Assembly (NCBI RefSeq): GCF_900101045.1
Contig: NZ_FNFN01000001.1
Location: 806,001 to 870,000, forward strand
Origin: Nocardioides sp. YR527
Lineage (GTDB): Bacteria; Actinomycetota; Actinomycetes; Propionibacteriales; Nocardioidaceae
DNA length: 64,000 nucleotides
Reading direction: 5' to 3'
A program made the translations under genes and the position numbers. Positions 18,687 to 26,207 of this stretch are shown piece after piece. Position 1 is the first letter of the stretch. Every line of letters starts with the position of its first letter. The notes beneath the pieces are model-generated. The model made no database searches, was not told where the DNA came from, and saw nothing but the letters and a program-made list of their open reading frames with translations.

Positions 18687-19685
18687 TCAATCGCCCGTGC
18701 GTACGACGCAGCGGAACCCGACGTGCGACGTCGTGTCCCGCACCCCGTGCCCTTGACGGGCGGCGGGCCGGTAGCGACGGCAGTAGTGCGGCGAGCACAG
18801 GTGCGAGCCGCCCTTCGTCACCATCCGGTCGGTCTCCTTGACCTTGTCGGCGCCGTTCTCCGGGCGTTGGCTGCCGCCGCAGCAGGAGGGCGCGGTGACG
18901 TCGACCTGCCGCGAGGGCGCACCCGCCCCGGCCTGGCCGTGAGGTGGGGCGATGAGGTCGCGATGGTCGGGCGTCCAGGGAGTGCGGGTCCACTCCCACA
19001 CGTTGCCGACCATGTCGTACAGGCCGTGCCCGTTCGGCGGGTAGGAGGCGACCGGGCTGGTGCGGTCGTGACCGTGGGTGTCATCGCTGCGCCACGGCCA
19101 CTGCCCCTGCCAGGTGTTCGCCATCAGACGCCCGCCCGGGGAGAGCTCGTCCCCCCATGCGTAGTCGGCACCGACGAGGCCACCGCGGGCGGCGTGCTCC
19201 CACTCGGCCTCGGTGGGCAGGTCCTTGCCGGCCCAGCGGACGTACGCCAGGGCGTCCTCCCAACCGACGTGCACGACCGGGTGGTCCGGGATCTCGGTCC
19301 AGTCCGCCACCTGGCGTCCCGGACGGCTCCCCACGTCGGCCGCGGGCCCGTCCGGGTGGCGCCACTGGGCGCCGGGCTGCCAGCGCCACCACCGGGTCCA
19401 GTCGTGCAACGGCACCGGACCCGGTGCCTGGGTGAAGACCTGCGAACCAGGGACCAGGAGCGCCGGGTCGGCGCCGGGGAAGTCGGCCGGATCGAGCTCG
19501 CGCTCGGCGATGGTGACGTACCCGGAGTCGTCGACGAAAGCCGCGAACTGGGCGTTGGTCACCGGCTTCGGATCCCACCACACGTCGCCGACGGCGACCT
19601 CGACCGCGGGGCGTTCCTCGGGATAGAAGCGGTCGCTGCCCAGCAGGTCCAGCCCGCCGGGGACGAAAACCTGATGCGAGCCCAT
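18687..19685 (-). CDS. Formylglycine-generating enzyme (SUMF1 family)
   Basis: A 332-residue FGE-domain protein, a copper-dependent oxidase that in characterised members converts a Cys in a CxPxR motif to formylglycine, mainly in sulfatases. It has the N-terminal PKPVTNAQFAAFV segment, DLPTEAEWEHAARGG, GNVWEWT, a CCGGSQRP loop and the catalytic stretch GGSHLC...YCRRYRPAAR with the two copper-ligand cysteines Cys297 and Cys302, ending in TSHVGFRC. All hallmarks of true FGE rather than EgtB are present. No sulfatase gene is in the window. It is the upstream gene of the leftward cluster; the HMA proteins two and four genes on could supply its Cu(I) (inference). Confidence 0.88.
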   Translation of the reverse strand: MGSHQVFVPGGLDLLGSDRFYPEERPAVEVAVGDVWWDPKPVTNAQFAAFVDDSGYVTIAERELDPADFPGADPALLVPGSQVFTQAPGPVPLHDWTRWWRWQPGAQWRHPDGPAADVGSRPGRQVADWTEIPDHPVVHVGWEDALAYVRWAGKDLPTEAEWEHAARGGLVGADYAWGDELSPGGRLMANTWQGQWPWRSDDTHGHDRTSPVASYPPNGHGLYDMVGNVWEWTRTPWTPDHRDLIAPPHGQAGAGAPSRQVDVTAPSCCGGSQRPENGADKVKETDRMVTKGGSHLCSPHYCRRYRPAARQGHGVRDTTSHVGFRCVVRTGD

Positions 19686-19823
19686 CTCTCAGCATCCTCC
19701 GGTAGAAGTGGGGTGACGGTTGCCGCGCGCGGCTCCGTCCTCGTCGCGATTCGCTGAGCGTAGGAACTGGACGCCCTCCGGCGCACCACCCGAGAAGGGT
19801 GAGGCAACGGGCAGGGCTCCGCC

Positions 19824-20933
19824 TCAGTCCAGCAGGGCAGCGAGATGGCCGGCGACGCTCGCGGGATCCAGCTCGAGCGCACCCTGGCCGACCGTCATCT
19901 CGGTCACCATCCGACCCGGCTCCTCGGCCGCGGTCCAGGGTCTGCTGAACGCGAGCGACTGTTCCTCGAGCTCAGCGAGGAGACGGGTGTTGACCTCGTC
20001 CGGGTCACCAGCTGCGTACAGCAGGAAGGTGTTGGTGTGCGGCACCTGCGGTTGGACCGTGATGTAGGCCGGAAGCGCGGCGGCCAGGGCCCTTCCCCAG
20101 ATCACGCACTGGCCGATGTGCGGCAGCCGGTCCCGCAGGCCGACCAGCGCGGCGACCGCCTCGGCGGTGGAACGGTAGAGGGTGCCACCCATCCGGTGGC
20201 GCCACAGCCGGGCCTGCGCGACGAAGTCGTCCTCGCCCAGCAGCGCCGCGCCGGCGAGCCCGCCGAGGCCCTTGTAGAAGCTGGTGTAGACGGTGTCCGC
20301 GATCCCGGCGATGTCCGCCAGCGGCTTGCCGAACCAGTGCTGCGACTCCCAGATCCGGGCGCCGTCGAGATGGAAGGCGATCCCGCGCTCACGGCATCCT
20401 TCGGCGAGCTCCGTGAGCTCGTCGAAGGTCGGCAGCAGGCAGCCCGCGTCCCGCAACGGAATCTCGACCAGACACGCCGCCAGCGGCCCCGGGATCGCGT
20501 CCAGGTGAGCCTTCGTCGGAGTCGTACGCCCCGTGGTGAGATGTTCGATCCGCAGGTCCTGGAGGATCCTCGGCCCGTCGTCCTCGTGGACGAGCAGGTG
20601 CGAGAGGTCGGGCAGCGCGACCCGCCTGTTGCCTGCGTTGTCGGCATGGATCCGCAGCGCCACCTGCTGCGCCATCACCCCCGAGGGGAAGTACGCCGCC
20701 GGCTTCCCGAGCAGCTCGCCGACCTCCGCCTCGAGCCGCGCCACCGGTCCCCGCTCGGCATAGACGTCCCACTCCTCGATCCCCAGCTCCCGGCACGCCT
20801 CGGCCAACCCGTCGAACACCTCCGCCGGGCTCGCGTACGCCGGGAACACGCTCTGCCGGCAGGCGATCATCGCCGCCCGCAGCCGCTGCTCCAGGGGCTG
20901 CTCAGTCGCCGTCCCCACCGCCGTCGACCGCAT
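19824..20933 (-). CDS. Threonine aldolase / beta-eliminating lyase family enzyme
   Basis: A 369-residue fold-type I PLP protein of the low-specificity L-threonine aldolase/tryptophanase group, predicted to cleave beta-hydroxy amino acids to glycine and an aldehyde. Landmarks are FPSGVMAQQVALR, the PLP-binding FHLDGARIWE and the Lys region TSFYKGLGGLAGA. ATG 20933 was chosen. A GTG at 20942 or 20918 is possible, and all three overlap the start-proximal small gene (20902-21048). The N-terminus before MIACRQSVFP is not typical of the family, so the start is the least certain part. It lies next to, but 138 nt from, the FGE gene and is probably separate from that operon. Confidence 0.78.
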   Translation of the reverse strand: MRSTAVGTATEQPLEQRLRAAMIACRQSVFPAYASPAEVFDGLAEACRELGIEEWDVYAERGPVARLEAEVGELLGKPAAYFPSGVMAQQVALRIHADNAGNRRVALPDLSHLLVHEDDGPRILQDLRIEHLTTGRTTPTKAHLDAIPGPLAACLVEIPLRDAGCLLPTFDELTELAEGCRERGIAFHLDGARIWESQHWFGKPLADIAGIADTVYTSFYKGLGGLAGAALLGEDDFVAQARLWRHRMGGTLYRSTAEAVAALVGLRDRLPHIGQCVIWGRALAAALPAYITVQPQVPHTNTFLLYAAGDPDEVNTRLLAELEEQSLAFSRPWTAAEEPGRMVTEMTVGQGALELDPASVAGHLAALLD

Positions 20934-21048
20934 CCCCGCCACCTTCGGGGCCGTGCGGAATCCGGTCCTCGAGCTGGTAGGCGATCGTCTCCTCCAGCGG
21001 CACCGACGGCGGGAGCTTGCTGAAGTCTTCCGGGGGCTGGTTCGTCAT
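20902..21048 (-). CDS. Hypothetical 48-residue acidic protein
   Basis: Short open frame starting ATG (MTNQPPEDFSKLPPSVPLEE) and ending in a Gly/Asp-rich tail. It is acidic, with no membrane segment or known motif. It is followed on the same strand by the threonine aldolase-like gene, which overlaps its end by about 32 nt if ATG 20933 is used. The composition fits a real small actinobacterial protein, but its function is unknown and it could be translated only as a coupling element for the downstream gene. Confidence 0.45.
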   Translation of the reverse strand: MTNQPPEDFSKLPPSVPLEETIAYQLEDRIPHGPEGGGDAVDGGGDGD

Positions 21049-21192
21049 CTCTCGAGTATCGCCCCAACTCGGCGCTCCATGCTCGGAATCGAGGCAGCTG
21101 CGCCCATGGGTAGATCGACCCACTACCCACCGCAGGCGAATGCGCCGTTCGACCGACGCGGAGCCGCGAGGTGCGGACCTAGCGTCGCCTGC

Positions 21193-22284
21193 ATGGACAC
21201 CACACACATCGAGACGATCATCATCGGCGCCGGCCAGGCGGGCCTGGCGACCGGCTACCACCTGCGGCGCCGCGGCCGTCCGTTCGTGATCATCGACGCG
21301 AACGCACGGGTCGGCGACAACTGGCGGCGGCAGTGGGACTCGCTACGGCTCTACTCCCCTGCCAAGTACGACTCCCTGCCGGGCATGGCGTTCCCGGCGA
21401 AGAGGTGGTCGTTCCCCGGGAAGGACGATGTCGCCGACTACCTGGAGACCTACGCCCGCACCTTCGAGCTTCCGATGCGGCTCGAGACCCGGGTCAGCGG
21501 GCTCGAGCGAGACGGTGACGGGTTCCGGGTGACGACCGACCGCGGCACCTGGACCTGCGACAACGTCGTGGTGGCGACCGGCTCCTTCGGCCGTACGCCG
21601 AACGTCCCGGCGATCTCGGCGCAGCTGGACCCCTCGATCCTGCAGCTCCACTCCAGCGAGTACCGCCGACCCGGGCAGCTGCGCGAGGGCCCGGTGCTCG
21701 TCGTCGGCGCCAGCCACTCCGGCTGTGACATCGCCTTCGAGGTCGCCGAGTCCCGCCCGACGATCCTGGCCGGCCGCGACTGCGGCCAGATCCCACCGCG
21801 CCTGGAGTCGCCGGTGATGCACGTGATCTTCCCGATCCTGCTCTTCGCCTGGCGCCACGTGATCACCCGGCGTACGCCGCTCGGACGCAAGGAGATGCCC
21901 GAGATCCGCCGCCACGGCGGGCCGATGCTGCGGGTGAAGCGCTCCGACCTGACCGCCCGTGGCGTCGAGCGGGTCACGTCCAGGATCGAGGAGGTCCGCG
22001 ACGGGCTGCCGGTGGTCGATGGCATTACGCGCGAGGTCGCCAACGTCGTGTGGGCCACCGGCTTCCGGCAGGCCTTCGGCTGGATCCACCTGCCGGTGCT
22101 CGACGAGGACGGCTGGCCGCGCGAGATGCGCGGCGTCGTGGCGGAGGCCGACGGCCTCTTCTTCTGCGGCCTCAGCTTCCAGTACGCCTTCAGCTCGATG
22201 CTGCTGGCCGGCGCCGGGCGCGACGCGGCCCTGGTCGCCGACCGGGTCGTCTCCCGGATGCGACAGCCCGCTCTCACCGCCTGA
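21193..22284 (+). CDS. Flavoprotein monooxygenase-like NAD(P)/FAD oxidoreductase
   Basis: A 363-residue FAD/NAD(P)H enzyme related to flavin-containing and Baeyer-Villiger monooxygenases (CzcO-like). The FAD dinucleotide motif GAGQAG occurs at about residues 13-18 after IETIIIG, the second NAD(P) motif VVGASHSGCD is near residue 180, and ATGSFGRTP and VVWATGF complete the pattern. The substrate is unknown. The ATG at 21193 (MDTTHIETII) follows a GC-rich spacer. It is divergent from the small gene and aldolase, and 32 nt upstream of the TPR-LuxR regulator on the same strand, so the two may be co-transcribed. Confidence 0.85.
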   Translation: MDTTHIETIIIGAGQAGLATGYHLRRRGRPFVIIDANARVGDNWRRQWDSLRLYSPAKYDSLPGMAFPAKRWSFPGKDDVADYLETYARTFELPMRLETRVSGLERDGDGFRVTTDRGTWTCDNVVVATGSFGRTPNVPAISAQLDPSILQLHSSEYRRPGQLREGPVLVVGASHSGCDIAFEVAESRPTILAGRDCGQIPPRLESPVMHVIFPILLFAWRHVITRRTPLGRKEMPEIRRHGGPMLRVKRSDLTARGVERVTSRIEEVRDGLPVVDGITREVANVVWATGFRQAFGWIHLPVLDEDGWPREMRGVVAEADGLFFCGLSFQYAFSSMLLAGAGRDAALVADRVVSRMRQPALTA

Positions 22285-22316
22285 TCCGAGTACGCTCTCG
22301 GGTGGAGGTGCCTGCC

Positions 22317-23939
22317 GTGGCCGACGTCCAGCTGGAAAGCGCTCGGGCAGCCTTCGCGCGCGGTGACTGGGGCGCGGCGTACGCCTCCTGGGCGGGTGTC
22401 GACCCCGACTCGCTCTCGGCCGAGGAGCTCGAGGACTTCGCCGTCGCCGCCGAGCTGACCGGACATCACGACGACACCGTCACCGCCCTGCACGCGGCCT
22501 TCCGCCTGAGCCAGGAGGCCGCCGACCTAGGCCGATCGGTCCGCTGTGCCTTCCGGATCACGATGACCGCGTACGTCCACGGCGAGGCCGCGCTCGCCCG
22601 CGGCTGGACCTCACGGGCGGAGAGCCTGGTCGCCGACGTCGAGGACGGCGTCGAGCACGGCTGGGTCGACTTCCTGCGGCTGTTCCGCGCGCTCGACGCC
22701 GGCGACTTCGACATGGCCGGCCGCTGCGCCGACGCGGTGGCCGAGCGCGGCCGGCGCTACGGCGAGGCCGACCTCGCCGCCCTGGGACTCTGCTCCCAGG
22801 GCCGGATGGCGCTCTACTCCGGGCGGGTCGCCGAGGGCCTCGCCCTGCTCGACGAGGCGATGGTCCGAGTGATCGCGGGCGAGGCCTCTCCGGTCGTGGC
22901 CGGGCACGTCTACTGCACCGCGATCGAAGGCTGCCAGGAGATCAGCGACTTCGGCCGGGTGGCGGAGTGGACCGCGGCCCTCGAACGCTGGTGCGCCGCC
23001 CAGCCGGGGCTGTTGACGTTCACCGGCCAGTGCGCCGTCCACCGTGGCCAGCTGCTGCGGCTGCACGGCGAGTGGCAGCAGGCCCTGGAGGAGTTCGAGC
23101 ACGCGACCCGCCGCTACCAGGAGGTGCACGCACCGGACGCGGCCGGGCTGGCGGCGTACGAGGCGGGCGAGGTGTTCCGGCTGCGCGGCGAGTACGCCGA
23201 GGCCGACGCCGCCTATGAACGCGCGGCCGACCGGGGCTTCGACCCGCAACCCGGCCTCGCGCTGCTCTGGTCGGCCCGTGGCCAGGGCGCGGCGGCGCTC
23301 GCCGCCGTACAGCGGCTGCTGGTGGAGACCGACGGTCCCGTGCAGCGATGCCGGCTCCTGCCTGCCGCCGTCGAGGTGCTGCTCCGTGCCGGCGAGGGCG
23401 ACCGGGCCCGGCAGATCACCGCCGAGCTGGACGGGTTGGCCGGACACTTCGGCTGTGTCTGGCTCGAGGCCGCGGCGGCGCACGCGCACGGCGCTGTCGA
23501 GGTGGCCACCGGCGACGCCGCCGGTGCTCTCCCTTACCTGCGCAAGGCCCAGCAGCTGTGGGCGCGGACCGAGGCGACCTACGAGCGCAGCCAGGCGCGG
23601 CTGCTGACCGGGCGCGCCCTGGCCGGCGTCGGCGACACCGAGTCGTCGCGGCGCGAGCTCGAGGCGGCGCGTACCGTCTTTCGCCACATCGGCGCCCGGC
23701 CCGCCGCCGACGAGGCCGACAGCCTCCTCGCTCCCGCTTCCCTGCCCGCCGGCCTCACCGCCCGGGAGGCCGAGGTCCTCCGCCTGGTCGCCTCCGGCCG
23801 CAGCAACGCCCAGATCGCCGCCGATCTGGTCCTCAGCGAGAAGACCGTCGCCCGTCATCTCTCCAACATCTTCACCAAGCTCGACGTACGTTCCCGCACC
23901 GCCGCGACGGCCTTCGCCTTCGAGCACGGCGTGGTCTGA
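22317..23939 (+). CDS. TPR-repeat LuxR-family transcriptional regulator
   Basis: A 540-residue regulator. The first ~460 residues are helical repeats resembling TPRs (for example the ALEEFEHATRRYQEVH and GEVFRLRGEYAEADAAYERA segments), without a Walker A motif, so this is not a full MalT/LAL protein. The C-terminal 65 residues are a GerE/LuxR HTH: LTAREAEVLRLVASGRSNAQ, then EKTVARHLSNIFTKLDV. The GTG at 22317 is chosen because GGTGGAGG lies 8 nt upstream. It follows the flavoprotein monooxygenase and may control it or the downstream GAD locus; the inducer is not deducible. Confidence 0.8.
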   Translation: MADVQLESARAAFARGDWGAAYASWAGVDPDSLSAEELEDFAVAAELTGHHDDTVTALHAAFRLSQEAADLGRSVRCAFRITMTAYVHGEAALARGWTSRAESLVADVEDGVEHGWVDFLRLFRALDAGDFDMAGRCADAVAERGRRYGEADLAALGLCSQGRMALYSGRVAEGLALLDEAMVRVIAGEASPVVAGHVYCTAIEGCQEISDFGRVAEWTAALERWCAAQPGLLTFTGQCAVHRGQLLRLHGEWQQALEEFEHATRRYQEVHAPDAAGLAAYEAGEVFRLRGEYAEADAAYERAADRGFDPQPGLALLWSARGQGAAALAAVQRLLVETDGPVQRCRLLPAAVEVLLRAGEGDRARQITAELDGLAGHFGCVWLEAAAAHAHGAVEVATGDAAGALPYLRKAQQLWARTEATYERSQARLLTGRALAGVGDTESSRRELEAARTVFRHIGARPAADEADSLLAPASLPAGLTAREAEVLRLVASGRSNAQIAADLVLSEKTVARHLSNIFTKLDVRSRTAATAFAFEHGVV

Positions 23940-24022
23940 CCACAAGGGTCTCGGCGGCCGGCGCAGATGACTCTCATCTCACCCGGGACGGATGAGGACG
24001 CCGCGGCCCTGCTCGTTCGAGG

Positions 24023-24736
24023 ATGACGGTGCGTAGGAAGAGGGAGGAAGTGGCCGCCGCCGTGGTGCAGGTACTGACGCGTCGCTCGACCCGGCTCAAC
24101 CTCGGCGCCGCCGTCGCCTTCGTTCTCGGTGGCTCGTTGTTCGCGCTCGGGGCGGCGTTCGCCCAGCTCGAGGTGGTCAGCCTGCCGGTCGTCAACCTCA
24201 CCTACCTGGTCGGGGGCTGCTTCTTCACGTTCGGTGGCTACCTCTCGATCCTGCTCGCCGACGACACCGACACCGACAAGCACAGGCGCCGGCGGGGCTT
24301 CCGGCAGCGCCCGCGCAGCTGGCTCAGCGCGTTCGTGCTGTTCGTGGGGACATTGTTCTTCGCCGTCAGCCTGCTCGCCGCCTTCGCCGCAGGCCTCACG
24401 CCGCGTCAGTCCGACGGGTGGATCTGGTTGCCGGACATGACCGGCTGTGTCTGCTTCCTGGCCTCCGGCCACCTGGCGCAGCTCGACGTGGGCGAGGGGC
24501 GCGTCCGGATCCTGCCCCGTCTGATCGGCTGGTGGGTGGTCGCGGTCAACCAGCTCGGGTCGGTCCTCTTCTTCCTCGCCGGCCTCGCCGCCTTCATCCG
24601 GCCGGCGACATCGAGCGCGATCAATGTCGGGCTCGTCAACTGGGGGACGTTCGCCGGAGCCGTGTGCTTCGCGGTCGGCGGGGTCATCCAAGCAATCGAC
24701 ACACCCACTACGACAAGGACGGTGGTTCAGCCATGA
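24023..24736 (+). CDS. YrhK-like membrane protein
   Basis: A 237-residue membrane protein with about six hydrophobic segments in three pairs, separated by a basic loop (DTDKHRRRRGFRQRPRS, near residue 88). The pattern fits YrhK-domain proteins, often encoded beside glutamate decarboxylase in actinobacteria. Its stop overlaps the gad start by ATGA, so both are made from one message. A role in the acid-stress or GABA system is inferred only from this coupling. The ATG start (MTVRRKREE) was taken as the first in frame. Confidence 0.7.
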   Translation: MTVRRKREEVAAAVVQVLTRRSTRLNLGAAVAFVLGGSLFALGAAFAQLEVVSLPVVNLTYLVGGCFFTFGGYLSILLADDTDTDKHRRRRGFRQRPRSWLSAFVLFVGTLFFAVSLLAAFAAGLTPRQSDGWIWLPDMTGCVCFLASGHLAQLDVGEGRVRILPRLIGWWVVAVNQLGSVLFFLAGLAAFIRPATSSAINVGLVNWGTFAGAVCFAVGGVIQAIDTPTTTRTVVQP

Positions 24737-26109
24737 CACGACTCAGCGACACAGAGGCCGAAGCGCTCTACGGCAACCGGTTCCTCACCGAGGCGGCACC
24801 ATCGACCGCCTTCCCCGAGAGCGGAATGCGGCCGGTCGACGCGATGCGCCTGATCGGCGAGGACCTGGTCATGGAGGGTGACCCGCAACGCAACCTCGCG
24901 ACGTTCGTGACCACGTGGATGGAGCCGGAGGCGCAGCGGATCATCGCCGAGAACCTGCACCGCAACTTCATCGACCACGCGGAGTACCCGATCTCCGCCG
25001 AGATCGAGCAGCGCTGCGTACGGATGCTCGCCGACCTCTATCACGCCCCCGGCGAGACGACCGGTTGTCGCACTCAGGGCTCGTCCGAGGCGATCATGCT
25101 GGGCGCCCTGTCCCTGAAGTGGAAGTGGAAGCAGCGCCGGGAGGCCGCGAACGCCTCGGTGGACCGACCCAACCTGGTGTTCGGCGGCGACGTCCACGTG
25201 GTGTGGGAGAAGTTCTGCCGCTACTTCGACGTCGAGCCGCGGATCGTTCCGCTCGAGGAGAAGAAGTACACCATCGGCCCTGAGGTCGTGGCGCCGTACC
25301 TCGATGAGAACACCATCGGGGTCGTCGGTGTGCTGGGCACGACGTTCACGGGCCACATGGACGACATCGTCGGGATCAACCAGCTGCTGCTCGACGTCAA
25401 GAAGGACAAGGGCATCGACATCCCGCTACACGTGGATGCGGCCAGCGGTGGCTTCGTGTGGCCGTTCCTCTACCCCGACTCCCCGTGGGACTTCCGCCTC
25501 GAGCAGGTCCGCTCGATCAACGTCTCCGGACACAAGTACGGACTGGTCTACCCGGGGATCGGCTGGCTGGTGTTCCGCGAGAAGTCCGACCTCGCCGAGG
25601 AGCTGGTGTTCTACGAGAACTACCTCGGCAAGACCGACGCGACGTTCACCCTGAACTTCTCCACGGGTGCGGCGATGGTGCTGGCGCAGTACTACAACTT
25701 CGTCCGGCTGGGTCGCGACGGCTACACGTACGTCATGAAGCAGATGCAGCAGAACGCCAAGGCCCTGGCCAAGAACCTCCGCGACAGCGGCCGGTTCGAG
25801 GTGATCGGCGACGACCTCGAGCAGCTTCCGCTCGTGGCCTTCCGGCTCACCGGCGACCGCACGACCTACGACGAGTCCGACATCGCCTGGCAGCTCTCGG
25901 CCGAGCGCGGCTGGATGGTGCCGGCGTACACGCTGCCGCCCAACGCGGAGAACGTGAAGATCATGCGCGCCCTGGTCAAGGAGACGATGAGTCGCGAGCA
26001 GGTCGAGCGGCTCACCCGTGACCTCGCCGACGCCTGCGCGACCCTGGACGAGAAGGGTGGCGCCCATCCCTCCGAGCGGGCGCAGGTCAAGCGAGGAACG
26101 GGGTACTGA
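24733..26109 (+). CDS. gadB: Glutamate decarboxylase
   Basis: PLP enzyme that converts glutamate to GABA and consumes a proton, giving acid tolerance in many bacteria. It has 458 residues, normal length. Diagnostic parts are HAEYPISAEIEQRCV, the TTGCRTQGSSEAIML phosphate-binding stretch, HVDAASGGFVWPFL with the PLP Asp, and Lys268 in NVSGHKYGLVYPG. The C-terminal tail (HPSERAQVKRGTGY) resembles the pH-sensitive tail of other bacterial GADs. It overlaps the YrhK-like gene by 4 nt. No GadC antiporter is in the window, so export of GABA would need a transporter elsewhere. Confidence 0.93.
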   Translation: MTRLSDTEAEALYGNRFLTEAAPSTAFPESGMRPVDAMRLIGEDLVMEGDPQRNLATFVTTWMEPEAQRIIAENLHRNFIDHAEYPISAEIEQRCVRMLADLYHAPGETTGCRTQGSSEAIMLGALSLKWKWKQRREAANASVDRPNLVFGGDVHVVWEKFCRYFDVEPRIVPLEEKKYTIGPEVVAPYLDENTIGVVGVLGTTFTGHMDDIVGINQLLLDVKKDKGIDIPLHVDAASGGFVWPFLYPDSPWDFRLEQVRSINVSGHKYGLVYPGIGWLVFREKSDLAEELVFYENYLGKTDATFTLNFSTGAAMVLAQYYNFVRLGRDGYTYVMKQMQQNAKALAKNLRDSGRFEVIGDDLEQLPLVAFRLTGDRTTYDESDIAWQLSAERGWMVPAYTLPPNAENVKIMRALVKETMSREQVERLTRDLADACATLDEKGGAHPSERAQVKRGTGY

Positions 26110-26207
26110 AGACTCAGGCAGAGGCCACGGATCCGGCAAAAGATCAACGTTGTCTTTACCCAGGCGGCCGCTCATAGTTGACCCCCGGAAACGGAAGGCG
26201 GGGGTAC

